Assembly (NCBI GenBank): GCA_004293815.1
Contig: RDZD01000014.1
Coordinates: 1 to 64,000 of the forward strand
Origin: Cytophagales bacterium
GTDB taxonomy: Bacteria; Bacteroidota; Bacteroidia; Cytophagales; Bernardetiaceae
DNA: 64,000 nucleotides
Direction: 5' to 3'
The position numbers were made by a program, and so were the translations under genes. The first letter of the stretch is position 1. Each line of letters opens with the position of its first letter. A model generated the notes under the pieces. It saw only the letters and a list, made by a program, of their open reading frames with translations. It had not been told where the DNA came from and searched no databases. Of this stretch, positions 54,291-63,054 are shown in pieces.

Positions 54291-55043
54291 TTACTTACCC
54301 AAGCTGAGGCTGCTCAAAAACTCTTTTTTGGTACTTTCTTGCTTGAATTTGCCACCAAAAAATGAGGTAATAGTGGAGCTTTGGGTATCTTCCACGCCCC
54401 TAGACATCACACACATGTGGGCAGCATCCATAATGATAGCCACATCCTCAGTTTGAAGCACGCGCTGAAGCTCATGCCCTATTTGGTTGGTGAGTCTTTC
54501 TTGTACTTGTGGTCGGCGCGCAAAGTATTTGACAATACGATTGATTTTTGAAAGCCCAATAACCTTTCCAGACGACATGTAAGCCACGTGTGCATGTCCA
54601 AAAATAGGTACAAAATGGTGCTCACAACATGAAAAGAAAGACACATTCTTTTCTATGAGCATTTCCCCATAGCCAAATTTATTGTCAAACATTTTGGCCT
54701 CAGGCTTATTTTGGGGGTTGAGACCTGAAAAGATTTCTTTTACATACATCTTGGCCACTCTGTGCGGTGTGCCGTTCAGACTATCGTCTGTAAGGTCTAG
54801 TCCAAGTATGTTCATTATTTCACGAAAATGTTCAGAAATGAGCTTTACCTTAGTATCGTCGTCTATGGCAAAGGCATCAGGACGCATGGGCGTTTCTAGG
54901 GAGGTAGCTATGTGCAAATCGCCATGCTCGTGATGGTGTTCGCAATCTTCTGAATGTTTATGCTTTCCATTCAAAGTTAGGGTAGCTTTACCGTTTCCAT
55001 TCCCGTTAGGCAGGAAATTCAACGAAGTTTCGTTCTGTTTCAT
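54291..55043 (-). CDS. folE: GTP cyclohydrolase I with His-rich N-terminal extension
   Basis: The 250-residue enzyme converts GTP to 7,8-dihydroneopterin triphosphate. The catalytic core starts at about residue 62 (KVKLISEHFREIMNILGLDL) and has the zinc ligands and active-site signature FSCCEHHFVPIFGHAHVAYM and the end CVMSRGVEDTQSSTITSFF. The first ~60 residues are an extra segment with GKHKHSEDCEHHHEHGDLH, which looks metal-binding and is not needed for catalysis. It overlaps the upstream PTPS/QueD gene by 38 bp in another frame, so the two are made together. They supply pterin for folate, tetrahydrobiopterin or queuosine. Confidence 0.96.
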   Translation of the reverse strand: MKQNETSLNFLPNGNGNGKATLTLNGKHKHSEDCEHHHEHGDLHIATSLETPMRPDAFAIDDDTKVKLISEHFREIMNILGLDLTDDSLNGTPHRVAKMYVKEIFSGLNPQNKPEAKMFDNKFGYGEMLIEKNVSFFSCCEHHFVPIFGHAHVAYMSSGKVIGLSKINRIVKYFARRPQVQERLTNQIGHELQRVLQTEDVAIIMDAAHMCVMSRGVEDTQSSTITSFFGGKFKQESTKKEFLSSLSLGK

Positions 55044-55413
55044 AGAGGGTAACTTTTAGTTCGTATTTGGGATGAAGGTGTTTTCTTAAAATATGCCAGA
55101 TAACAGAGGCAATGTTTTCAGCAGTTGGATTGAGGTTTGCAAACTCATGGGTGTCAAGGTTTAAGTTTTTGTGGTCAAACTTACTTGTGATGTGTTCGGA
55201 AATCAAATCGCTAAGTATTTTGATATCAATCAAATAGCCTGTTTCAGGGTCTATGTCGCCCCATACTTTCACAATCAAATTGTAATTATGACCGTGATAG
55301 TTAGGACTGTTACATTTACCAAATACTTGCTTATTTTTTTCGTCATCCCAGTTGGGATTGTGAAGGCGATGCGCGGCATTAAAATGCTCTTTGCGGAATA
55401 CGGCTACTTTCAA
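55006..55413 (-). CDS. queD: 6-pyruvoyl-tetrahydropterin synthase / 6-carboxytetrahydropterin synthase
   Basis: The 135-residue protein uses the product of GTP cyclohydrolase. Zinc ligands are H15 (HFNAAHRLHN), H40 and H42 (NYHGHNYNL); the catalytic Cys is C34 (FGKCNSPNYHGH), and DHKNLNLD plus the terminal ETERNFVEF complete the set. The start is a TTG at 55413: the upstream frame holds a stop and no ATG fits. Members make either 6-pyruvoyl-tetrahydropterin (biopterin route) or 6-carboxy-tetrahydropterin (queuosine); the symbol is provisional. The distant phhB gene (4.7 kb) hints at biopterin use. folE starts within its 3' end. Confidence 0.9.
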   Translation of the reverse strand: MKVAVFRKEHFNAAHRLHNPNWDDEKNKQVFGKCNSPNYHGHNYNLIVKVWGDIDPETGYLIDIKILSDLISEHITSKFDHKNLNLDTHEFANLNPTAENIASVIWHILRKHLHPKYELKVTLYETERNFVEFPA

Positions 55414-55686
55414 AACCTCGATGGTTCAAAGGGTGCTAAAATTTGGAACAAAAATTAAAAGAAGTAGTGTACTTTGTCTATTTGTACTACTTAAAACCAT
55501 AAACGCATTTGCTTTTAAAAGGTTTTGGGTTTAATCGTTTGTCATCAGGTCTTTTTTTAAACTTTGCTAGAAAGACCTAAGTTAAGACGTTAAAAAATAA
55601 AAAGAAAAAAATAATATAAAAATAAGTAATATTTTATGCAAATATTTTTATGCAAGATTATTCTAATAAATCTTCTAAAACCTTCT

Positions 55687-57075
55687 TTATTTAATCATTT
55701 CTTTAATATCTGAAATGATTTTTTGAGCCAAATGCTCGGCAGTGGCTTCTGAGTCCGACTCTGCATAAATGCGTATGATAGGCTCAGTATTAGATCGGCG
55801 AAGGTGTACCCACTCCCGTCCAAAGTCAATTTTTACACCATCTACTTCATTGATAGGCTGTCTGCTGTACTTTTCCTTCATGGCGCGTAGTACAGCCTCT
55901 GTGTTGATGCCAGAAGTGAGTTCTATTTTATTCTTTGAAATGTAGTAGCTGGGATATTTATTTCTGAGCATTTTGGCAGAGCCTTTAAAGTTAGCCAAAT
56001 GCGAGAGGAAAAGAGCAATACCAATCAGCGCGTCGCGTCCGTAGTGCAAATCGGGTACAATAATTCCGCCATTGCCCTCGCCGCCAATGATGGCTTGACA
56101 CTCGCGCATGACTTTAACAACATTCACCTCTCCTACAGCAGAGCTAAAGTGCTGTCCACCATACTTTTGGGTAACATCAGCAAGCGCACGTGTAGAAGAC
56201 AGATTAGAAACCGTATTACCCTTGCCCGTTTTGCTCAATACATAATCTGCCACCGCCACTAAGGTATATTCTTCACCAAAAGGAGTCCCATCTTCACACA
56301 CAAGTGCGAGTCTGTCTACATCAGGATCTACAACAATGCCCAAATGGTGTTGTCCTGCATAAAGTTTTTGGCAAATATGTGTGATATTTTCGGGTAATGG
56401 TTCTGGATTGTGCTCAAAGATACCTGTAGGTTCACAAAACAGCTTTTCTACGCGCTTTACGCCTAAAGCAGCCAAAAGAGCTGGTACTGCCACACCGCCT
56501 ACAGAGTTGACGCCATCTACCACAATACTGAAGTTTTTAGCAGCAATAGTCGCTTTATCCACCAGTGGATGAGCTATGATGTCGTCTATATGCCGCTGCA
56601 AAAAACTATTATCTTGAGTATATTGACCTTGTTGCGTAACTTTAGCAAATTCAATCTGGCCGCTATCTGCCAAATCAAGAATGTACTGCCCCTCTTCTGC
56701 CGAAATAAATTCCCCTTCTTGATTGAGTAACTTGAGAGCATTCCAGTTTCCTGGATTGTGGCTTGCAGTAAGAATGATGCCACCCGCAGCATTTTCATAT
56801 TTTACAGCCATTTCCACAGTAGGTGTTGTGGCCAAGCCCGCGTCTATGACGTGTATGCCCATGGCGGTGAGTGTGGCTGATACCAAAGAAGACACCCAAG
56901 CACCCGACACACGCGCATCACGACCAATCACTATTTTGCGCTTGCCGCTGGCTGCTTTGATAGCCCAGCTGCCATAAGCCGCTGCGTATTTAACAACATC
57001 AGGAGGGGTAAGTGCGTCTCCTTCTTTGCCGCCTATAGTGCCGCGTATGCCCGAAATAGATTTGATAAGTGTCAA
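55687..57075 (-). CDS. glmM: Phosphoglucosamine mutase / phosphomannomutase (GlmM-like)
   Basis: The 462-residue protein belongs to the alpha-D-phosphohexomutases. The phosphoserine loop is TASHNPGNWNALK (S105), the metal loop DPDVDRLALV, the sugar loop GGEGNGGIIVP, and the phosphate-binding loop RRSNTEPIIRIYAE near the end. The N-terminus LIKSISGIRGTIGG fixes the start as a TTG at 57075. GlmM converts glucosamine-6-P to glucosamine-1-P for UDP-GlcNAc; phosphomannomutase or phosphoglucomutase activity cannot be excluded. It is monocistronic. The gap before queD (273 bp) is AT-rich and empty. Confidence 0.88.
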   Translation of the reverse strand: MTLIKSISGIRGTIGGKEGDALTPPDVVKYAAAYGSWAIKAASGKRKIVIGRDARVSGAWVSSLVSATLTAMGIHVIDAGLATTPTVEMAVKYENAAGGIILTASHNPGNWNALKLLNQEGEFISAEEGQYILDLADSGQIEFAKVTQQGQYTQDNSFLQRHIDDIIAHPLVDKATIAAKNFSIVVDGVNSVGGVAVPALLAALGVKRVEKLFCEPTGIFEHNPEPLPENITHICQKLYAGQHHLGIVVDPDVDRLALVCEDGTPFGEEYTLVAVADYVLSKTGKGNTVSNLSSTRALADVTQKYGGQHFSSAVGEVNVVKVMRECQAIIGGEGNGGIIVPDLHYGRDALIGIALFLSHLANFKGSAKMLRNKYPSYYISKNKIELTSGINTEAVLRAMKEKYSRQPINEVDGVKIDFGREWVHLRRSNTEPIIRIYAESDSEATAEHLAQKIISDIKEMIK

Positions 57076-57358
57076 GACTTTGAAATTGAGTTGTAAAACA
57101 TGAATTTGCTACAAACTAAAAAAAGTTTACTGGCTTTTGCAACAATTTGAGATGATTAATTCTCAGTCGTTCTAAGAGTTGGTCTATTTTTCAGGACACG
57201 ATGAACTCATCTAACAAGAGTTAATGTACTCATAGACAGTATGTTTCAAGAAAACATAGAAACTTCTTAAGAACTTCACACGTTGAAAGCCCTCATTTTA
57301 TGCCTTGTAAGCTTATATTTGCACGCTGCATGCTTATTCTTGATTCATTAATTCGACT

Positions 57359-59032
57359 ATGACTTTACAAAGTTTCCGATTGATAAAATCCTTATCTATA
57401 GTCTTGTTTGTCACAAACATTGGGGTTCTTTTATGCTTTGAGGCTTTTGCTCAAAAAAGCAACGCCGCTAAACCTAAATTGGTAGTGGGTATAGTGATAG
57501 ACCAAATGCGTTATGATTTGCTTTATAGATATTTGCCTTATATGGGAAAGGGTGGCTTTAAAAAGCTACTAGATAAAGGCTACAGCTTTGAAAATACTAA
57601 ATATGATTATATACCCACTGTAACAGGGCCAGGGCATGCCAGCATTTATACAGGGGCACCGCCCGCACACCACGGCATTGTGGGCAACGACTGGCATAAC
57701 TATGCGGCTGGACGAGAAATGTACTGCGCTTATGACAGTAGCGTACACGGACTCGGCACCAACACCAAGTACGGTCAGCGTTCGCCTAAAAATCTTTTGG
57801 CCACTACTATCACCGACGAACTTAAAATTGCCAACCCTAAAAGCAAAGTGGTGGGTATTGCACATAAAGATCGGGGCTCAATTCTACCCGCAGGACATTT
57901 GCCAGATGCCGCTTATTGGTATGACTTTGAGGCTGGCGTTATGGTGAGTTCTAGCTACTATAACGACAGCCTGCCAAGCTGGGTGCAAAGCTTCAATCAG
58001 CGTTATACTACAGCTAGTTTTTTACAAAAACCGTGGACACTTGCCCTGCCATCAAGTATCTATCAAAACTACTTGCCCGATAACAATATTTATGAAACCA
58101 AGTCTTTCTTGAGAGATTCTACCAGTTTTCCACATCACTTCCACAAGCTAACTGATACCCAAAAACAAGCCAAATGGTTTGGATTTACACCTTTTGCTAA
58201 CACCTATCTCACGCAGTTTACAAAAGCCGCCATCTTTAATCACAACCTCGGACTAGACACACACACAGACTTTTTGGCCATCAGCTACTCCACACCCGAC
58301 CTGATTGGTCATCACTTTGGCCTCAGGTCTGTCGAAATTCAAGACTGTTATATTCGTTTAGACCGCGATATTCAAAATTTATTAGAGACCCTTGACAAGC
58401 AAGTGGGAGCCAACAATTACCTGCTTTTCCTGACTGCTGACCACGGTGTCACAGATATTCCAGCTTTGGCCAATGACCTTTTTAAACTCAATACCAGAGC
58501 TATAGGCTACGCAGAAATAAGCAATTATTTAGACTCTTGCCTTTCTAAATTCTATGGTTTGGAAAAATGGGTGATACAACAAGAAGCTGAGGTAGTTTAC
58601 TTAAATCGCCGCGCTATTAGCAAAAAGGGCTTGACATTAAGCGAAGTACGGCAAAAAGCAGCAGCTCTTTTAGAACTCAAACCAGGAGTTATTGATGTCA
58701 TTACTTACGATGAACTGCGCGAGAACCATGCCTACACAAAAGATCTTTACATCAAAGCACAAAATGGATTTCATATTGATCGTTCGCCAGATTTGCTGCT
58801 TTTACTCAATCCTGGCTGGTTTATAGGCCCACTAGACGGGACAAGTCATAGCACAGGCTATAATTATGACGTTCAAGTGCCTTTGGTTTGGTATGGCAAG
58901 GGTATCAAAAAGGGTAGTACTGTACGCGCCTGTTCAGTTTTGGATATTGCGCCTACCATCGCCTCATGGCTACAACTCATACAGCCCTCGGCCGCAACAG
59001 GTGTGCCGCTGATAGAACTTTTTGGCAAATAA
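57359..59032 (+). CDS. PafA-type alkaline phosphatase / phosphodiesterase
   Basis: The 557-residue protein has a signal peptide (ending EAFAQ, residue 32) and the alkaline phosphatase superfamily fold of the PafA/NPP group: KLVVGIVIDQMRYDLLYRYL with the metal Asp, YIPTVTGPGHASIYTGAPP with the likely nucleophile T89, SYSTPDLIGHHFGLRS, LTADHGVTDIP and GTSHSTGYNYDVQVPLVW. It would hydrolyse phosphomonoesters outside the cytoplasm, as PafA does in Flavobacterium, giving phosphate from organic sources. It precedes the DUF72 gene by 55 bp and probably shares its message. Confidence 0.92.
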   Translation: MTLQSFRLIKSLSIVLFVTNIGVLLCFEAFAQKSNAAKPKLVVGIVIDQMRYDLLYRYLPYMGKGGFKKLLDKGYSFENTKYDYIPTVTGPGHASIYTGAPPAHHGIVGNDWHNYAAGREMYCAYDSSVHGLGTNTKYGQRSPKNLLATTITDELKIANPKSKVVGIAHKDRGSILPAGHLPDAAYWYDFEAGVMVSSSYYNDSLPSWVQSFNQRYTTASFLQKPWTLALPSSIYQNYLPDNNIYETKSFLRDSTSFPHHFHKLTDTQKQAKWFGFTPFANTYLTQFTKAAIFNHNLGLDTHTDFLAISYSTPDLIGHHFGLRSVEIQDCYIRLDRDIQNLLETLDKQVGANNYLLFLTADHGVTDIPALANDLFKLNTRAIGYAEISNYLDSCLSKFYGLEKWVIQQEAEVVYLNRRAISKKGLTLSEVRQKAAALLELKPGVIDVITYDELRENHAYTKDLYIKAQNGFHIDRSPDLLLLLNPGWFIGPLDGTSHSTGYNYDVQVPLVWYGKGIKKGSTVRACSVLDIAPTIASWLQLIQPSAATGVPLIELFGK

Positions 59033-59087
59033 AACCTAAAAACAATCCATAGAATTTTAAGGTTTACCACAAAATACCTCAAGATAT

Positions 59088-59999
59088 ATGGAATTTGGAA
59101 GAGTCCTCAATCCCGACAACATTCTGCACCAGCTCCCGCCTGACCACATGCTCACGGGGCAGGTATTGCAGCAGTACGTCCCCTTGAATGCCATTGATAT
59201 TCAAAACAATATTTTTGTGGGCTGCCCTGTATGGACTCACCAAGCATGGAAAGGACGTATTTTTCCACCGCAAACACCACAAAAAGAGTTCCTGAAGCAA
59301 TATGCTCTGCAATTCAACACCATAGAACTCAACGCAACCCACTACAAGATTCCTACGCGAGAACAGATATTGAAATGGGCAGAACAGACTCCCCCTCATT
59401 TTTTGTTTTGTCCCAAAATCCCGCAGTCCATAAGTCATTACAAGCAACTCAATGGGGTTGATGAACTCAATGAATTCTTTTGTAATGCAGTGGCACATTT
59501 TGAGCAAAAACTTGGGCTATCTTTTTTGCAGCTTTCTGATAGATTTTCGCCCAGCAGGTTAGACTTGATTCACCAATATGTGGACAAATTTCCTAAAGGC
59601 ATTCCCTTAGCGGTGGAACTGAGACACAAAGATTGGTTTGAAGAAACCCAAATCGTGAAAGATTTTTTTGACTTCATGGTTCAGAAAAACGTGAGCACCA
59701 TCATCACAGATACGAGCGGTTGCCGCTATGCCTTAGGTATGCGCCTTACCACGCCTGTGGCTGCCATCAGATTTTTGGCTAACGATAGACACAGTTCTGA
59801 CTTTCAAAGACTAGACGACTGGACAGAACGCCTCAAAACTTGGTTTGAGCAAGGTTTACAAAGGCTTTATTTTTGGGTGCACGATTACGAGAACACTTAT
59901 GCACCTGACTTGGCCGATTATTTTATTCAAAAACTCAACCTTTTGTTGGGAATTTCGCTCAAAAGACCATTTTTTTACAGCCAACAAAGTTTATTTTAA
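59088..59999 (+). CDS. DUF72-family protein
   Basis: The 303-residue protein matches DUF72 (YecE-like), a TIM-barrel fold of unknown function: FVGCPVWTHQAWKGRIFPPQ, FNTIELNATHYKIPTREQILKWAEQTP, FCPKIPQSISHYKQL, GLSFLQLSDRFSPSR and LAVELRHKDWF. The first ~45 residues precede the family core. It is followed by the PAP2 phosphatase gene after 9 bp, so it is operonic with it. Cytoplasmic; the biochemical role of the family is not known. Confidence 0.9.
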   Translation: MEFGRVLNPDNILHQLPPDHMLTGQVLQQYVPLNAIDIQNNIFVGCPVWTHQAWKGRIFPPQTPQKEFLKQYALQFNTIELNATHYKIPTREQILKWAEQTPPHFLFCPKIPQSISHYKQLNGVDELNEFFCNAVAHFEQKLGLSFLQLSDRFSPSRLDLIHQYVDKFPKGIPLAVELRHKDWFEETQIVKDFFDFMVQKNVSTIITDTSGCRYALGMRLTTPVAAIRFLANDRHSSDFQRLDDWTERLKTWFEQGLQRLYFWVHDYENTYAPDLADYFIQKLNLLLGISLKRPFFYSQQSLF

Positions 60000-60008
60000 A
60001 AAAATGCC

Positions 60009-60590
60009 ATGCTAGAATGGTTAAAAGAATTAGAGAGCCTCGATAAATCTATTTTTTTGTGGCTTAATGCCTGCCACAATCCATTTTTTGATATATTAAT
60101 GAGCTGGATAACAGCCAAATGGACTTGGCTACCGCTTTATGCAGGTTTGCTCTGGTTGTGGTGGCAAGCTTATCAAAAACAGATTTGGAAGCTTCTTGTG
60201 TGCATCGTGCTGCTGGTGCTTTTGGCAGACCAAACCGCATCAGGCTTGCTCAAGCCCCTCATCATGCGGCTGCGCCCCTGCCATGATCCTGACCTAGAAG
60301 CTTGGATACATTTGGTGGGTAACTGCGGCGGTCAATACGGTTTTGTATCCTCTCACGCGGCCAATACCTTTGGGCTGGCTATGTTTTGTAGCTTATTACA
60401 CAAACCTTTAGCTATAAAAAATTTGCCTCTTATGATGTGGTTTTGGGCTGTTTTGGTATCCTATAGTCGTGTGTATGTGGGCGTACATTTTCCAGCCGAC
60501 TTGATTGGCGGTGGACTGATTGGGATTTTTTGGGCTTGGGTGGTGGTACTATTATGGCGAAAAATAGATTCTAGCTTTACAAAAAACTAG
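60009..60590 (+). CDS. PAP2-family membrane phosphatase
   Basis: The 193-residue protein has about five to six membrane segments and the PAP2 motifs: KPLIMRLRPCHDP (C1, KxxxxxxRP), VSSHAANTFGLAM (C2, with SH), and YSRVYVGVHFPADLIGG (C3, SRxxxxxHxxxD). It would remove a phosphate from a lipid such as undecaprenyl pyrophosphate, phosphatidate or lipid A. It starts 9 bp after the DUF72 stop. The convergent lipoprotein gene begins its end 6 bp after this stop. Confidence 0.92.
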   Translation: MLEWLKELESLDKSIFLWLNACHNPFFDILMSWITAKWTWLPLYAGLLWLWWQAYQKQIWKLLVCIVLLVLLADQTASGLLKPLIMRLRPCHDPDLEAWIHLVGNCGGQYGFVSSHAANTFGLAMFCSLLHKPLAIKNLPLMMWFWAVLVSYSRVYVGVHFPADLIGGGLIGIFWAWVVVLLWRKIDSSFTKN

Positions 60591-60596
60591 AAAACC

Positions 60597-61280
60597 TTAT
60601 TTTGTTTTAGTCTTTGACTTTTTTTTCCTTTTAGCAATTTTAGCAGTTTTGGGATTGTAAATGTTATCTATAAAGACATAACGCACAGTGATGTCTTTTT
60701 CCATCGCAATGTTTTTGCTTACTTCGCGCAGAAAGTTTTTCGTTTGTCTACCACCAAAATATCCCCAAAGAACAAAGGCAGTATAACGTGTGGGGCTTTC
60801 CTGATGACCTGTGCCAAATTTATCAAGCGCAGTTAGAAGTGAGTCTTTGGGTATATAGTGTTTGAGAGCATAAGTATATTTAGGCGGAAAAGTTTCTAAT
60901 TCTTGCCTTTTATTCCATGTCAAATTATATTGTGTACGAAAATCTGCCATACAATTAGGGAGAGCTGTGAGCAAAACATTACCATCATAAAGATAGTAGT
61001 TCAAGGTTTGAATGTAATAATTGTTAGTTGCTTTTCTTAAATTGGTATCAGGAATGGCTTTGGTAAAACGATTAAGCAGCATCACATAGTTTTGATCAGC
61101 AACATAGTAGTTTTTATTGAGCATCAACTCCCCTCGTTTCTTATATAGCTTGCCTATTTTCGCTTCAGAGTGCCGTTTCATACTTTTAAGACCCAGCATC
61201 TTGAAATACAGTTTATTGCCACAAGAACTTAAAAACATAGTCAAAAAACAGAACACAAGTATTGTCAGACGCATCATCAT
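60597..61280 (-). CDS. Lipoprotein of unknown function with basic C-terminus
   Basis: The start is one of three consecutive ATGs at 61280, 61277 or 61274, giving MMMRLTILVFCFLTMFLSSC, a lipoprotein signal; the longer frame from 61340 lacks sense. The product has about 227 residues. The mature part has YFKMLGLKSMKRHSEAKIGK, tyrosine-rich stretches (NKNYYVADQNYVMLLNRFTK, ATNNYYIQTLNYYLYDGNVL) and a lysine-rich end KIAKRKKKSKTKTK. No family is recognised. It could be a surface-linked structural protein. It follows the secreted protein gene at 61846 by 75 bp, separated by a terminator-like hairpin. Confidence 0.75.
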   Translation of the reverse strand: MMMRLTILVFCFLTMFLSSCGNKLYFKMLGLKSMKRHSEAKIGKLYKKRGELMLNKNYYVADQNYVMLLNRFTKAIPDTNLRKATNNYYIQTLNYYLYDGNVLLTALPNCMADFRTQYNLTWNKRQELETFPPKYTYALKHYIPKDSLLTALDKFGTGHQESPTRYTAFVLWGYFGGRQTKNFLREVSKNIAMEKDITVRYVFIDNIYNPKTAKIAKRKKKSKTKTK

Positions 61281-61305
61281 AATTTGGGAAGGTTTAGAGA
61301 ATTTT

Positions 61306-61344
61306 ATAAAAAGTTTGTGGCCCAGTAAACCAGACCACAAACTT
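61306..61344 (-). terminator. Terminator after the secreted protein gene at 61355
   Basis: AAGTTTGTGG (61311-61320) is inverted as CCACAAACTT (61335-61344). Read on the minus strand the stem is followed by a T-run (61306-61310). It lies 11 bp past the stop at 61355. Confidence 0.7.
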
Positions 61345-61354
61345 AGAAAGGGAT

Positions 61355-61846
61355 TTAGAATACAAATTCTACATAATTAGGTGCCGTAAAAAGCTGGTGA
61401 GTTCCAGCCTTCAGTACACAAGAGTTAGTTTGCATGGCCTGAAGAATATCATTTGCAAAGGTATAATCCGAATCCATCACAAATTTACCATCACCAAAAA
61501 CAATTTGGAAAGCTTCAGGAGTAATGTCGGCTTTATTCACTCTCATTACAAACTTACCATTAGCTAGCTTTCCTATCTTGGCTTTATAGGTTGCGTTGTT
61601 GGGTGTAAAAGATGTCCCTGTTGGAATTCTAAGAACCCCAGTGGTCGCTCCAAAAATAACACAAAAGCTGCGACCATCACAAGGACTGGGCGTGCCCTCA
61701 TCGTTATTTCGTCTAGTGCCACGTGCGATAGTTATATCAACCGAAACAATGATACGAGTGTCTTCTACTTGAGCCAGTGCGTCCAGAGAAGTCAATAATG
61801 CTACAAACATGAAGCATAAAATTGTTTTTAACATAATTTTGTTCAT
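61355..61846 (-). CDS. Small secreted protein of unknown function
   Basis: The 163-residue protein has a signal peptide (MNKIMLKTILCFMFVALLTS then LDALAQ, cut near residue 26). The mature part of about 137 residues has beta-like segments: RIIVSVDITIARGTRRN, TYKAKIGKLANGKFVMRVNK, PEAFQIVFGDGKFVMDSDYT, and ends with LFTAPNYVEFVF. Cysteines occur in pairs (CDGRSFC). No family is recognised; the style resembles small beta-sandwich surface proteins. An AAATTC repeat lies 65 bp upstream of the start. Confidence 0.72.
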   Translation of the reverse strand: MNKIMLKTILCFMFVALLTSLDALAQVEDTRIIVSVDITIARGTRRNNDEGTPSPCDGRSFCVIFGATTGVLRIPTGTSFTPNNATYKAKIGKLANGKFVMRVNKADITPEAFQIVFGDGKFVMDSDYTFANDILQAMQTNSCVLKAGTHQLFTAPNYVEFVF

Positions 61847-61910
61847 CTTCTAAATTGGTTTTAAGTTTAGATAAATTATAAAAAACATAAAATCTCATAA
61901 GAGATGACTA

Positions 61911-61938
61911 AAATTCAAATTCAAATTCAAATTCAAAT
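61911..61938. repeat. Hexanucleotide repeat (AAATTC)4 upstream of a secreted-protein gene
   Basis: Four AAATTC units plus AAAT at 61911-61938, 65 bp upstream of the minus-strand ATG at 61846. Its position relative to the start is close to that of the (AAAC)8 tract relative to the start at 484 (64 bp). Confidence 0.85.
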
Positions 61939-62144
61939 AAAGCAAATTTTCTACGCTATATTTTTAAATATTAACAAAAAATTAACATAAACTCTTTCGT
62001 AGCCAAATTTGTAGATATTTGATTTTTAAACAATCGTTATTTTCTGATTGCGCTAGAAACAAAAAATTTAAATACGCTGTTATTAGCTTTAAGAGTCAAT
62101 TTGTAGCACAATACGCTCTAATCAATCTCTAAAAAGATAGCTTT

Positions 62145-62507
62145 ATGGAACAAAACGATAATTTATGGTGTGAATATTCAGGTCTTCCCAGTGTTTGGGC
62201 TTACGACAATTCAGATACTGATGAGCAGAATTTGGACGAAAAGGATTTGAGTGAAGAGGATATTGACCGCATCATACAAATGGCGTGGGAAGACCGAACC
62301 AGCTTTGAAGCCATAGAAACGCAGTTTGGCTTGAATAACGGCCAAGTTATCAAACTGATGCGGAAACACATGAAGGCATCTAGCTTTAGAATGTGGCGTA
62401 AACGAACCACTGGCCGAAAAACAAAACATGAAGATCTGCGTAAAACGACTACGGTTTTTAAGAGCCGAATGCAAAGACCAATAGGTAATAAAATTAGTAA
62501 ACGTTGA
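62145..62507 (+). CDS. DUF2805 / TIGR03643-family protein
   Basis: The 120-residue protein carries the family core EEDIDRIIQMAWEDRTSFEAIETQFGLNNGQVIKLMRKHMKASSFRMWRKRTTGR (about residues 40-95), a likely helix-turn-helix-like fold rich in basic residues. The first ~35 residues are an acidic, asparagine-rich extension. The family is conserved in Bacteroidota and cyanobacteria, with no known function; a nucleic-acid role is inferred from its basic HTH-like core. It lies directly upstream of the candidate oriC. Confidence 0.85.
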   Translation: MEQNDNLWCEYSGLPSVWAYDNSDTDEQNLDEKDLSEEDIDRIIQMAWEDRTSFEAIETQFGLNNGQVIKLMRKHMKASSFRMWRKRTTGRKTKHEDLRKTTTVFKSRMQRPIGNKISKR

Positions 62508-62519
62508 GAATACTAACAG

Positions 62520-62945
62520 TTCTTCACAGCAGTTTTCCACATAAAAACAATTAACTATCAATAAATTAACAAACTTTATCCTCAGATGTCAATATCCTTT
62601 GCTTTATCCACAGATACACAAAAACTGGTGTAAAAGTATCAACGAGCTGCGGATTTCTGTGGATATCTTATCAAAGAGGCACTGGGCTATCAAAGTTATG
62701 CACAACCATGCTCAAATTAGCTTGTAAATAATCCGCAGCTTATACACAGCAAAATTTTTGTCCATAACATTTATCAACATCTTGCAAAACTGCCTTATTC
62801 TACTTATTTATTGATTGTTATATGCGGATAACTTGTGTACAGAAAGGTGCATAAAGAAGATTATAAAACATCAATCAGCCAAATCCACACACCTATTACT
62901 ATTTTGAGAAATATTTATTAAATATTTTTTTAAATAATAAATAAC
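62520..62945. other. oriC: Candidate replication origin (oriC) with DnaA boxes and AT-rich tract
   Basis: This 547-bp gap (62508-63054) holds three perfect DnaA boxes (TTATNCACA): 62604-62612 TTATCCACA, 62696-62704 TTATGCACA and 62740-62748 TTATACACA. One-mismatch boxes lie at 62520, 62533, 62576, 62771 (plus strand), and at 62658-62666 and 62823-62831 (reverse). An inverted repeat AGCTGCGGAT (62645-62654) / ATCCGCAGCT (62731-62740) brackets the centre. A very AT-rich tract at 62900-62945 (AAATATTTATTAAATATTTT...) would serve as the unwinding element. Together these are the parts of a bacterial oriC. dnaA is not adjacent, which is usual in Bacteroidota. A DnaA-regulated promoter is less likely given the number of boxes. 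Confidence 0.78.
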
Positions 62946-62992
62946 ACTCGCTCTTTTTGTGGAAAGCAAGACCAAAAAATAAATTGAATTTG

Positions 62993-63023
62993 TTTGTTGC
63001 TCAAGAATAAAGTTTTATCTTTG
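62993..63023 (+). promoter_or_regulatory. Putative promoter of rpsP
   Basis: TTTG at 62993-62996 and TATCTTTG at 63016-63023 are 19 bp apart, 32 bp before the rpsP ATG: a perfect consensus match. Confidence 0.75.
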
Positions 63024-63054
63024 CGGCTCATTTTACTAAAAACCCTTATTATCA

